From Glandiceps talaboti (lineage: Eukaryota; Hemichordata; Enteropneusta; Spengelidae), in contig NC_135551.1 of NCBI RefSeq assembly GCF_964340395.1, positions 9,164,379-9,228,378 on the forward strand: 64,000 nt of DNA, written 5' to 3'. Of this stretch, positions 35,542-46,451 are shown piece by piece. The position numbers and the translations under genes were made by a program. The stretch's first letter is position 1; the number at the start of each line of letters is the position of its first letter. The notes below the pieces were generated by a model. The model was given only the letters and a program-made list of their open reading frames with translations, was not told where the DNA came from and did no database searches.

Positions 35542-35849
35542 TTTCAATGGAAAGGAATAGGTTTCTTAGACCCTATCTTCTTTTCAGGTTATGTATTTTT
35601 CCTGTAAGATATTGCATTGTACTAATTGTTGTTTTATTCATAATAACTGTGATATTGTGATTGCAATGCAATTCAATTTCGTAACACAATCTCGGAGTAA
35701 GCTGACAATACTTTCAGATTTATATGCTCATACTCTTTTATTTCACACATATCTCACCAATGTACAATATTTTAGTTGTGTATAGGTCGATGTGTGTGTT
35801 ATGTTTGTTTTACTGTATGTAGTTATACCTCAGACTACTTCCAGCTTCG

Positions 35850-36000
35850 AGTTGCATGGTGAGTAATATTTTTTCATTCTACTCATTAAACCACATACAT
35901 GTATCACTGACCTGCTGGTAACCAGGAGAATTTTGCTTAGTAGAGAGACTTGAAAACACAATTTGAAGGGTATCCGACATTATACACTTGTTTTATGTAG
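35850..36000. repeat. Direct repeat partner 1 (with 44388-44530)
   Basis: From a GCATGGTGAGTA donor-like site through CACATACATGTATCACTGAC and ACACAATTTGAAGGGTATCC. The other copy is 8.5 kb downstream. Confidence 0.85.
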
Positions 36001-36793
36001 TATTTTATTGAAATACGAAAATGATGTCTAGCTCCAGTTTTACTACTGCAGTAGATACGTTTTAAGAGTAAACTTGTATTGACTCAAGTCGCACATCGAC
36101 CAATGACGTTGAAAACAAAAAGGTCTAATACATTTTTGTATTTACCTTATAGTAACAAAAGAGATTGGCAGAAAATTGAAAGCGAGCAGTTCAGGAACTC
36201 AGAAAAATCGTGGAAAAACATGGCATCCAGAATTCTCAGATAAAGGTAAGGGAATCATATTGATTAATCACAAATGATAAACTTAACATAGACACTGATG
36301 TGCTTGAGTTGTGACACCGGATTATGACTCGTACCATTCGTATATTAATATGGTAAAGTGTATTAGAAAAAACGCACATTAGTTAACCTGACCAAGTTTC
36401 CTCTTCGTTCCCATGTCAAGATAGTTGCTGGCATTATTTAGAACACATTTCTTCTGGTGCATGAAAAACACAAGAGTGTCAACGTGCGACTATATGGAAT
36501 GGAGAAAGATCGTCGGGCACAATCTTCAGTTATATTACGACAGAACCTTGCCAAATTACATAAAGACCAGGAGTTCTACATCCATGTATTAAAGTATACA
36601 GCAGCAATGCTTAGGTAGATACATGTTATATAAACGAACCTGGCGCTTTGAATTGTCTCCGATGTTAAACTTTGATTGACACGTATGATTTATTGCGTCA
36701 TAAAAGTCATTGGTGGTATTTTAATTATATTTAAATGTATTAACATTACGTAAAGGTTAACAGGTGGTCGTCTCAATTAGCATAGGTGACCTG

Positions 36794-36802
36794 TATATAA
36801 GG
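36794..36802 (+). promoter_or_regulatory. TATA box for the nested two-exon gene
   Basis: TATATAAGG about 85 bases upstream of the ATG at 36882, leaving room for a start site near 36825 and a ~55-base leader. Confidence 0.6.
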
Positions 36803-36881
36803 ATGCCACGTCAGAGACTCTCGTTGCCATTCTGAATTTTGCTCCTCGTGTGTCATTTTGTGAAAATTGCGGTTTTCGAAA

Positions 36882-37457
36882 ATGGAGTTCGATGGTGATA
36901 AGCGAAAACCTCCTCAATGCAAGACTTGCAAGAGACCAGTCAAAGGACATGATGGTCCAACTGGAGAAGCCTGCAAGTTTGGAATAGATATTGGTGTAAA
37001 ACAGGAAAGTCATTGGTCACTGATAACACCTCCAGTTACAGTAATTATATGATATCTATACACGCAACTAAAGTAAATGAAAAATCGCACAAATTCACAC
37101 GAAGTGATCAATAAACAATTTTCGTTTAGGCCAAAACCATCGAAGTTTGTTTATTGACTGTGTGTTATATCATGCGATGGTTCCTAAGGAAAATGCATCT
37201 TTCTATTCTTAATAGATTTAAACCAATCTTTCTCTTTACTACAGATGATGTTAGAGGAATGTATTGAATACAGAGGAAGAAATACATTTGTGGAACTTTG
37301 TACAGACATGATGTCTGTTAAAGAAGAGAACATATATTCACCAGAATGGTGGACAGAAGAATTGAATAACCTGATAAAGATTCTCGCTTATAGACTAATA
37401 TTAAAACCGAAATCTAGAGATCAAGTTCTTAAAATGAATCACAAAGAACACACATGA
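36882..37457 (+). CDS. Compact two-exon gene with Cys-rich N-terminus, nested in an intron
   Basis: Exon 1 (36882-37040) opens MEFDGDKRKPPQCKTCKRPV and continues KGHDGPTGEACKF, a CxxC...C pattern that could bind zinc. A GTAATT donor in phase 0 joins an acceptor (ctctttactacag) to exon 2 (37245-37457), giving 123 residues in all with an acidic, WW-containing second half (YSPEWWTEELNNLIKIL). A TATA box lies upstream and AATAAA at 37597, so the whole unit spans about 800 bases. It sits on the same strand inside the long first intron of the broken gene around it. The KGHxGPTG zinc-like pattern reminds me of retroelement-associated proteins but I cannot name a family. Confidence 0.55.
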
Positions 37458-37596
37458 AAGAAATTGGAGGGAACACATCACCCACAGTAATGCCTTCAAT
37501 CTCCATTTGAAGGGACACTAGCCTGATGAAATATTTTTCCAACATCAGCTTTTATATACTTTTATTGTTTTCGTATGTCAAGGGATATCTTCATCA

Positions 37597-37602
37597 AATA
37601 AA
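37597..37602 (+). terminator. Polyadenylation signal of the nested gene
   Basis: AATAAA 140 bases after the TGA stop of exon 2. Confidence 0.6.
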
Positions 37603-37914
37603 GATGTTAGTATTATCATTTTCCATGTTGTCTATGTATACCTTGGTTTGTGTATGAGAGCACTGGTTAGTTTGACTGTCTTGTGAGTGTAAAATATTGG
37701 TCGAGTTTGAAAATATTTAGTTTAGTGTTCAGATTCCACTTTTTTTTTGAAACTGCATGTGGGATATGATGCAGGAATGAATGATACGATGATAAGAGCT
37801 TTGTTATATGTTAATTAAACATCTACTGGTAAATAAAGTAAACATTATTATTTCTGTGAACAACATCCTATGAAAAGGTCAACAAAATGACACCATTTAA
37901 GGTCTTAGTTTTTG

Positions 37915-38246
37915 TGTTTACCTCAATCGGTGAAGTGTCGCAGATCCATAAGACTAGGACAACACCATACATACCTTCTGACAATGGGCAAGTTGAGTGC
38001 TTTAACCGGACGCTCATGGATGCAGTGAAGTGTTTTTTTTAGCAAATCTCAGACAGATTGGGATATGTACTTGCAACAGATGCAGGGGCACTGAGGTCAT
38101 GTGTTAATAGGAGTACTGGCTTCACACCAAATAAATTGATGTTGAGTCGTCAGGTCAACCAGCCTGCAGACCCTGTATTCGATATCAAGGAGGAGGACAC
38201 TGACTCCCCTCAAGGTCATGGCCAATATATCACTGACAGTGACTGA
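37915..38246 (+). pseudogene. Gypsy-type integrase C-terminal fragment
   Basis: Reads HKTRTTPYIPSDNGQVECFN and RTLMDAVKCFF, an in-frame TAG at 38040, then LRSCVNRSTGFTPNKLMLSR and QVNQPADPVF. This is the end of the catalytic core and the following region of Ty3/Gypsy integrases (TTPYxPxxNGQVExFNRTL). The glutamate of the DDE triad is in GQVE. It is only about 110 codons with no LTRs, so it is a fossil inside an intron of the surrounding gene. Confidence 0.9.
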
Positions 38247-41042
38247 CCTTGAGCGCACATGAATAATAATTCTACATCTCCTTATGTGAGAAGTTCTTTG
38301 TACGTGTCCATGTAATCTGTGTATTCGCACATAGATTAACAGGTATTACTGTACAGACAGCGACAAACGACTATATAAACTAAAGTATGTTTTCTATTGT
38401 TTTTTTTCACACATTGTCTTTAGATGCTGTTAAAAAGATTGTTTCCAATGTGGTGGAAAAAATTGACGACTCTGTTGAGCAAATAATAGGCAATCAACAG
38501 ATGTTTATGGAACACCTGGAGGAAAAAATTGATAAATTAATTTCTGAATGAGTAAATAAAGGCATCAGTGAAGTCAGAAGTGTAAGAACACCAACAGAAC
38601 TAAGTGTAAGTACTACATCTATATCATAGGTTCTGATTTACTAAGTTGTTGTTCTGTACTGGCACATCATTAGCCATGTTCACACAAACACTAAGGAAGT
38701 GTACACACCATCTGCATTGCAGTGCATATATTTTTATACACTTGTATAAACAGTATATACTAAAATTGAAAGTTTTTAATTTTATTCATTTCTTCCAAAC
38801 ATTGCTGCCAAACCTACAGGTGGCATACATGTTATGTACAGACGTGAAGAAAAATATAAATTGTTTTGTCATGTATCTGAGCAAGTGGACTGTCTATTAT
38901 GGCTTATTGATCATTTCTATGTCCAGTTTTTAAAAGGACCATGAATTTTATAGAGAAATTCAATTTTGTTTTAAAAACTTTGTGTTATAGATGGCATTGA
39001 AGAACCTGTGCAAGTAGGAGAATTTTTCTTTTAATCCTGAAGAAGTGTAAGTGTTAATTGTATTGTTACCATTGAAGTTAAAGACTATGTTTATTTGAAT
39101 TAACTACTGTCTTGTGCTAAGGGGAAAAGGTGAAGTGTTTTCAACAGCATTCATCAATGGTGGTGACTCCTTCTCATGCTTCAGTCTTTCGTGTTACTTT
39201 GTTTAGTACTATGGGATACATATGCACACCGTGACATGATTTTAAAAAAAAGTTAATTGCACCAAAGATGTGGATTTTGGGTCACTTCTATTTCTTTTAT
39301 GATGCAGTCTACAATGGTTACCGGGTGGCCATTTTGTAATGATCTTAATATGTGCAAAGTCATTAAACAGACACAGCAGCTGGTGTGTTATAAAAATTTA
39401 TGTTGGAACCCATTTAGCTGAAATTTCGGGGGGTTTCCGTGATTGGTGATAAAGTATCTTTCGTGACATAGTGATACAATTATGATTCTAAAATGTGCGT
39501 TTTTGGTCAAACATTTAAATTGAAAAACTTCTCCAAAGGATCTGAATTTTGGTGGAAATGTTTCTGTTTGTGTGTGTGAATCTGTTTGCATGTACAAATG
39601 AAGATTAGTTATCAAGACTGTAATGAATATAAAGTGGAAATAATGAGCAGTTTTATTTTTATTTTTTTTTTTGGGGGGGGGTGAATCCATGAAATCTCAG
39701 TGAAATCAGTTGTGATACATTGACTGTTGGTACCAATTTTTATTATTCATATACACATCCAAAGTTAGTGGTGACAGTAAACAATCCATGTATTTTGCTT
39801 AGCCTGCAAAGCTGTACTGTTTTTGATGATATTTTTTCTCTTGTGTGGCAGAATTCAGTCCACCCAGAATAGTCAAATAAGATCTACCCTAGTTGACACG
39901 CTGCAATCCAAGTATGGAAGCCAATACTCGGCGGTAGAGTATAGTGGTAAGTTAAGCACTTCAATATAAAACTCAACCAGTATGTGCAGCAATTTTTTTT
40001 ACATTGTCTGTTTTAAGTACATACAAACTTCCCTTTAAAAAGAAGATTATGAGTAATCTGTACAATTGCATGACATTCAAACTGATGTATGGGACATTCA
40101 GCATTATGTTTCAACAACCATTACCGGGACATGGAATGTTTGTATTTTGGGATTACTTGCCAAGGCACCACAAAGTCTGTACCCCAAAACATATGCAACA
40201 TAGGGTCCAGGGATTCATACCTTTAGTACCTTTAATAATCATCAAAAATTTTACATGATCTTGTTTTGTATTATGTTAGATATATACAATTACATCATTT
40301 CAAAGGGAGAAACAAAAACAAAAAAATAGTGATCACTTGTAAATCTTGTTTTCAGTGGCAGTCAAAAGAAGATACGACACAGACCGAGTGCGATTTCGGG
40401 AAAATGAGAATGTTAACTTTGGGAAAGAACAGAAAGAAAGAAGAAAGAAGAGAAGCAGACAGTACAAGGTAAATAATTGTCACGAAAGATTTCTGCATTA
40501 CAATTTGTTACTATGAATTTCCATCCTTCCTTTGCTCACAAAGGTTTATGGTATGGTGTAGGAGGTGTGTGCACTAGTATTAATGGTTGTAATTTCTTAT
40601 TTTTGAATGAAATTGATAAATTACTTTCAGGCTAAAGTGTCCCCTCCATTGTCAGTGATCCATCACACTTTGCACAGAATTATTCCTTAAAGTACATGTC
40701 AAGAGATAAGAGGTTAATTTACTGTTAATTTCAGGGTAAACAGCTAATCACATGGTAAACAGAAGAAGAGGTTTATATTATGTTTATCTTCTATATATGC
40801 CCTGTTCTCACTAGAAGTAATAGGTATTTTTTTCATTGACAAATCTTTTACATCTCGTGATAGGTTTTTCACATTCATAATCTTTATATTTCTTATTTGC
40901 TAACCTTTATTCAGTTGTGTGGCAGTGACTATTGGAACTATTTTTTGTATAAATGTGTCATCCAAAAATTGTTCGTCAGATTTGGCAGAAATTTGAGTGG
41001 AACATACTTTTTTGTGTGTAAATACATCTTTGCTATATTTGT

Positions 41043-41048
41043 AATAAA
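41043..41048 (+). terminator. Polyadenylation signal after the six-exon gene
   Basis: AATAAA about 350 bases beyond the TAA at 40688-40690. Confidence 0.5.
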
Positions 41049-42570
41049 ATGAACTTTAATTTGACATACCTGAGTTTATCATGTTTTTAACAATGTGTGA
41101 TGTTGAGAATGTTGTTGTAAGTGATTGCGTTCAGAGTGTGAGCTACATACATATACAGAGGTTCATTCATTATAATTTGGAAAGAATATGGTGATATTAT
41201 TCAGATATAAAGAAGAGTGGAAAAAAATATAGTTTCTCAGCCCAGGAAAGGGACCTTTGTCATTATATAAATGGCACTTTAAATATGGATACATGCATAT
41301 GTATTGGTGATTATAGCCTGTAGGGACTGGACTGTTGCAGTATGCCACAGTATCCAGTAGTGGATATTGAGAAGGAATCTGATTTAAATATGAATATTCA
41401 TCAGTTTTATGGAATGACTCCATCTCTATGCATACATTATTTTCTTCAGAATCAAACAGAATTCGGTACTGGATAGTACGATGGATTCTAATGTTCCATA
41501 TCCAAGGGAATCCATCACTGATATTTGATGGATTCTCTAGAGAATCCATGACGGATACCACAGGATTCTGCTGGATTCTGACAGTATCCGGCATAGAATC
41601 TAAAGGAATCCATGATGTATTCAGCCTTTTTCACACAGTGATAGCGCATGTACAGGTGCGGAGATGATACCGCAATTTGCATATCAATTGACTGCTACCT
41701 GCCTGAAACGTGCACTTCAGATATGTCATCTGAAATGAAATGTTGTAGATCACTCTGCACCTGTACTAGTTGTGTACCACTGTTCATATTCTATATACAG
41801 TATACAATGTTTATTTTACTAAGCCTGAAACATTATGCTTGGGATAAACTCCCCACTGATGTTTTCATCTGTTTGAAGGAATGTAAGATCTTGAAACAAC
41901 ATACTAGAGGCCGTCGTGCCTGACAATGTACTCGTCGCATGGGGGGGGGGGGCATAGCTCTTATCTATAAATCAACTCTGAAACTTACTTCTTGAAAATC
42001 TATACATAATGTTAGTTCATTTAAAGCCTAGGAAGCCACCTTTCAATACAATGTAGTGGAGTTTTGTTAAAAGTGAACGTTGTTCTTTATAGTTCACCTC
42101 CCAGTGCTAAAATAAGCTGATAGTTACTCAATTCCTAGATCCTCCTGAGAGAGTTTTGATCAAAATGATTGAAAACTACGCTGCTTGTGCATCACACGGA
42201 GTTCTTACGGGTGACTTTAAAGCCCATCGTAAGCACTGACCGTGCACTCATGTCCAATTTTGCACTTAAAAAGTTTTACATGGCTCTCATATTTTAGAAC
42301 TCGTCACATGTGGTCGAATGATGTGGTTTTTACGAGATGCGAGACAATGTAACTTTGAAAATGTTTCACCGAAGACTCCCACATACAAGACGTATTCGCA
42401 AGAGTAATAAATTACATGGCCACATCGAATATATTACTGGTGATACTGATGAGAAAAACGATCTGTACGATAGTTTCCAACGAGGAAGGAGGTTTGTTGG
42501 AAACGGATCGAATTTTAAAGTGTTCCGTTTCGTCGAAAAATAGGAATCGTAACACGTCAACTCGACAATG
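41049..42570. other. Intergenic stretch with palindrome cluster
   Basis: No convincing gene. Contains the GGATTC/GAATCC cluster at 41480-41610, a G-run at 41941-41952 and a short basic open frame at 42337-42543 of uncertain status. Confidence 0.5.
41528..41549. repeat. Perfect 22-bp palindrome in a GGATTC/GAATCC cluster
   Basis: Arms ATGGATTCTCT and AGAGAATCCAT meet with no spacer. At least six more GGATTC or GAATCC copies, in both orientations, lie within about 130 bases. Confidence 0.85.
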
Positions 42571-42581
42571 ATCGATGCTCG

Positions 42582-43210
42582 ATGACGATGATGGTGATCA
42601 TGAGTGATGATGACGCTCAGCTGTGTCCAGCTCATGTTCATGCATCGGAAGAAGGAAGTGAAGAGCAGCTCTTCATAACATCAGCTACTGCCATCACAAA
42701 TCTTTCAAGAAGAGTTCACGTGCATCGCAGTAGATGTGATAGTGTTTTCTCCCCCCCCAAAAAAAAAAAAAAAAAAAAAGTGACTACGTACGGTCATGTC
42801 GGGAGGGTGATGACGGCATGTGGAAAGAAGCATTAAATGAGGTGGAATCATCTCCATATATGCCAAATGGACAATTCATTGTAATACACAGGTAAGCGGC
42901 ATGGAAAATGTATTACCTTTATGATGGAATATTATAAAATTAGTATTTTGGATTTTTTTCAATGACTTTGTGTTCACGTGGGTTTCTTTTCAAAATATCA
43001 TTTTACAACTTTCTTAACTTCAATGAGTTATGCCTGCTATGCAGTCGGTGCAATGTTATTTGTCCCGTTCTCTTTTGTTACAGACTTCCTCATGGCATGG
43101 CCACACTTCGGGTATCAGACTATCAGATCAGTTTCAATATCAGCGGCTGTGTGAAGCAGCGAATATTGGTTATGTCTACACTAGAACAATGGCAAGCACT
43201 TTGCATATAG
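42582..43210 (+). CDS. Two-exon gene of unknown family, frame broken by a C8/A-run
   Basis: Exon 1 starts at ATG 42582 (acidic MSDDDAQLCPAHVHASEEGS, then ITNLSRRVHVHRSRCD). A C8 plus ~19-A homopolymer at 42751-42779 shifts the frame, after which SDYVRSCREGDDGMWKEAL and PYMPNGQFIVIH run to a strong donor (CACAG then gtaagc, exon end 42891). The phase-2 junction to the acceptor at 43083 gives RLPHGMATLRVSDYQISFNI and a TAG at 43208. The post-run half and the splice are good evidence for a real gene; the homopolymer is a likely place for a sequencing or decay indel. No family recognised. Confidence 0.5.
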
Positions 43211-43598
43211 CTCATTCATTGACTTCCCGCGAAGTGAAGTGCCTGTCTACTGGCAGTTCCAAGTGTCTATCTGTATTGTCATTAAAGTCCGAATTTACAT
43301 AACGCATGTGTGTGTGTGTGTGGCCAAATAATTAATACAAACCATACTAAAGTCTTCAGGAGGAGTTGCTATGCCCTAATGACTATTTTCAAAACATTGA
43401 TGAATGATCACTATGAATTCTAGTTATGTATGAAATGCAGACTGTCGTCTCATGTACTCGAGTACGCTTTGAATCTTGTGGTCTGAATTCGTTATCCTTG
43501 AGAGAGTCTGTCGACCTTTCAGTCAAACTACATGCGATGTAGTTAAAATATTGAATTTACTATAATTATGAATATATCATCTGTGACACTATCTACAG

Positions 43599-43937
43599 GA
43601 AAGAGCAGTTACAGCAAGAGCAGTAAACAAAGAAGACATCATGTCTGACGCTAGACATGGTACGAGATGGAACGCCAACCACTTGGATATTGTCTTCCTT
43701 GCAATTGGAGACAGGTTGGTTTTATCGGAAGTGACTTGTTTTACATCACATTATCGTTTGAGCTGGAATTGTGACAAATAATATTTGACTGATGTTGTAT
43801 CATGGTTCTAAAACACTTATTATATATATTTATCTTGTTGTTACCGCCAATTTATGTTTTCCCATAGGACCCATAAAGTTATTTGTGCTGAAGGAGTTAC
43901 ACTGACAGGTACAGGATCCATGTGCCCAGAGACATGA
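43599..43937 (+). CDS. Two transposase-like exons
   Basis: Exon 43599-43714 (acceptor ctatctacag) reads ERAVTARAVNKEDIMSDARH then GTRWNANHLDIVFLAIGD. It splices in matching phase 2 to 43868-43937 (acceptor tttcccatag) reading RTHKVICAEGVTLTGTG to a TGA. The DARHGxRxNA...V.lxIGdxTHKV pattern looks like the first two strands of an RNase H-like transposase core, with the first aspartate in SDARH. It may be part of the gene just upstream through an alternative donor, or a remnant of another transposon. Identification is by pattern only. Confidence 0.45.
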
Positions 43938-44387
43938 GATACTTGGTACAAGACATGTTTTCACCTTGTGTACGTGATGATGGAGGTATATTTACCAACC
44001 GTCCTATGTTATTTGTGAAACTTAGAATAAGTGAATATAATGATTTTTTTCATACTGTTTACGTAATGTAAGTTACATGTTCTGTGTCTTAAAAACAATC
44101 ATGTATACTGATTCATTTTATCCCCTGTAGTTCGTATTTTAAATGATTCGTAATTTGTTTTGGCGTTTGAGCGTATATGTACATATGTACCACTTTCTAT
44201 TCATATCCACACTGTTCGTGTTTTAACCGAGCTACGTATAACCAAAGCGAATTCCATTGTATAATTTTATACTTATGGCAATAAATTAAAGTTAATAATA
44301 ATGTGCATGCTCACGACCGAAATGCGTCAGTGAACATATTCCTTAGAGAAGAAATGAGAGACCAGACACTAGGAGTGCTAATGACAC

Positions 44388-44530
44388 ATGGCATGGCGAG
44401 TATTGTCCCATTTTCTCATTCTATCCACTGAACCACACACATGTATCACAGACCTGCTGGTAGCCAAGAGAACGTTGCTCGGAAGGCAGACTTGAAAACA
44501 CAATTTGAAGGGTATCCGACATTACATACT
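44388..44530. repeat. Direct repeat partner 2 (with 35850-36000)
   Basis: Matches the copy at 35.9 kb over about 140 bases (CACACACATGTATCACAGAC ... TTTGAAGGGTATCCGACATT). No terminal repeats were noticed, so either a short interspersed element or part of a larger diverged duplication. Confidence 0.85.
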
Positions 44531-45245
44531 TATCAAAGCATTGTACCTAGAAGTCAGGACATATATATGACACCACAGAATGTAGACAATTAAAACAGTC
44601 AATTAGTATTGTACGCTTTGTATCAATGTGAATGATTCAGAAAACACATATCAATGATGTGTGGTGTTGTAATTCCGACACTGTAAAAGGAATCTATTTC
44701 GATGACGAAAATGATTATTTACATCATTCCACATATCAAGGCTTAATGGATTGAAAAAAAAACACGCCACCAACAGTAAAGAATTCAGAATTAAATTATT
44801 TTAAATGTGTGTATAAAGTCTAGAGAAGATTCTTGGTATTTTATTTCAGAAGATCTAATTATCGACACTTTCCCTTTGCTTTATGTCAATATTCTTCTTT
44901 GTATCACCGTTTAATGTACATGAACATCCAACATTTAGGGCCAGTTTGTCCCATAAAATGATTAACCTTTCATCCACAAATAAATAAAATATTCTATATA
45001 TCTATCAAGACCATAATTATGCTTTAAATCTCTTTCAAGTTAAACTTAGTCGTTAGGCGTTATCGGTTCTTTAATATACTTTATTAAATATGTCAAGCTA
45101 ATACAGTAGACATGTACTAGATAAAAGCAGTGTACAAATGCAGCATTTCGTGAAATGCTCATCGTACCTGAACATAATGCATATCTAGACATTGAATTAT
45201 ACCAGTTATGTTATAAATGAGTACTTTTTAGTCATCATATTCAAT
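44531..45245. other. Intergenic stretch between convergent genes
   Basis: No ORF of note. It separates the + strand locus at 43.9 kb from the 3' end of the - strand CUB gene. Confidence 0.6.
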
Positions 45246-45251
45246 TTTATT
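45246..45251 (-). terminator. Polyadenylation signal of the CUB gene
   Basis: Minus-strand AATAAA about 110 bases after the TGA stop at 45361-45363. Confidence 0.6.
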
Positions 45252-45360
45252 TCATGCAGTAAGGTGATAGTGTGTGTTTATTGTTAATCATTCCAGCAGG
45301 GCAGTGATACATTCTTGCATACATGCTACTCTGTATGATTCTGCAGGAACGTCAACATTT

Positions 45361-45530
45361 TCAAGAGTACCTCTTCACCATGATCAGTTGATCGCTTCGG
45401 GGTGGTGTCTGTAAGGAATAAGTTTTGCAATATCTTGAATCAAAACATATTTGAGTAAGTACTGAGAGCGGACTGAATGGACTGATAATCGGGACATATC
45501 CGTATTTTGATTCTGAGTATTGCACCGATC
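45361..45530 (-). CDS. Terminal exon of the CUB gene
   Basis: Acceptor (tctccaaacag) at 45531, entering in phase 1 as the LDLa exon requires, then 55 codons and TGA. It has two cysteines (ICFDSRYC), one of which could complete the LDLa module, and no hydrophobic anchor or GPI-like tail. Assignment rests on phase agreement, strand and the nearby AATAAA. Confidence 0.6.
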
Positions 45531-46003
45531 CTGTTTGGAGAATTAAAACAAAAACAATGCGAGGAATGCACATAAATGTAAGTAGAGTGCAAATTTGTCA
45601 ATTGCCATATTCTGAAAACTAATAGATGTCATATTTGTTGATATTATAGTGCAGTTAACACGAATAATTAAAACAGTAAATGGTATACTGATCAGGTAAA
45701 GTATTAAGCCGTCTCTCAGTATGTGTGAGAAAGAGAGGAGGGACACACGCAGACAGACGGACGGAGAGAGACAGAGAGGCCTGCAGGTGTTGTTAATTTG
45801 TCATTATGGCTGTACTATTAACTGTTTTACTAATGTGTTGAATAATGAATAATTTTAGTAATTAAGCATTATCATAAGAAGCAGCACCCTCAAATTATAT
45901 ATAATTTTGGTATAATTACTTTAGAGGTATCTCTGTTATGTATGAAAGCTCTAGGTCAGGATTGTGAATTCCAATATCTAATAAAGACAGTCAGTCTACA
46001 TCT

Positions 46004-46027
46004 GGTATGTATGTATGTATGTATGTA

Positions 46028-46058
<31 letters not shown>

Positions 46059-46112
46059 ATGTATGTATGTATGCATGTATGTATGTATGTATGTATGCAT
46101 GCATGCATGCAT
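46004..46112. repeat. (GTAT)n microsatellite with GT/GCAT interruptions
   Basis: Long imperfect tetranucleotide tract in the last intron of the CUB gene; open frames across it on both strands are artefacts of the repeat. Confidence 0.95.
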
Positions 46113-46292
46113 GGACGGACGAATTGATGGATGCATACATGTATGTGCATGTGTATGTGTCTCTGTAAGTGTGTGTTTCTATTCTGTGAGTGTGTGTGTG
46201 TGTGTGAAATATTAATGGCTCACATACATTACATAGAAAGAGTGAAAGAGATAATTGTGTGGTTGTCAGGACAGCTACTTAAGTGTACTTAC

Positions 46293-46451
46293 TGGAAGTC
46301 TCTTCGGCGTAAAAGTCTGGATCTTCATCGTGGAAATTGAATGGCCTAGACCAAGTACAATCATGTCGACCGTTACATATCATATCAGCTGTAGCACAAG
46401 TATTTGGAGATTCCAAGCACTGGATTCCAATGGTACCATGATATTGACACG
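46293..46451 (-). CDS. LDLa-like exon of the CUB gene
   Basis: 53 codons, phase 1-1, with acceptor ttttacattcag and donor CCA then gtaagt. Cysteines are spaced as in an LDL-receptor class A module (CQYHGTIGIQCLESPNTC, then ATADMICNGRHDC), but about ten residues (TWSRPFNFHD) intervene before the acidic DEDP that would bind calcium. The sixth cysteine is not in this exon. LDLa modules often follow CUB domains in secreted proteins and bind ligands with calcium. Confidence 0.75.

Larger units (their letters stand above)
36153..40690 (+). pseudogene. Six-exon coiled-coil/basic gene with two in-frame stops
   Basis: Exons 36153-36245, 38424-38605, 38991-39046, 39852-39946, 40356-40468 and 40631-40690 each have consensus borders. 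All five junction phases agree (1, 0, 2, 1, 0). The joined product has a basic start (KEIGRKLKASSSGTQKNRGK), a probable coiled coil (VVEKIDDSVEQII...HLEEKIDKLISE), a middle part (NSQIRSTLVDTLQSKYGSQY), a very basic segment (GKEQKERRKKRSRQYK) and a short tail ending at TAA. A TGA at 38549 and a TAG at 39015 interrupt it. AATAAA lies at 41043. The entry exon needs a phase-1 partner upstream, either the donor at 34257 or a 25-base exon at about 35834-35858. The family is not recognised; a nuclear, DNA-associated role is a guess from composition. Confidence 0.65.

Noticed and set aside
35179-35547. 122-codon minus-strand ORF
   Set aside because: Antisense of a more protein-like + strand frame (35048-35541).
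45942-46215. Met/Tyr/Cys-Val repeat ORFs on both strands
   Set aside because: Produced by the GTAT/GTGT microsatellite.
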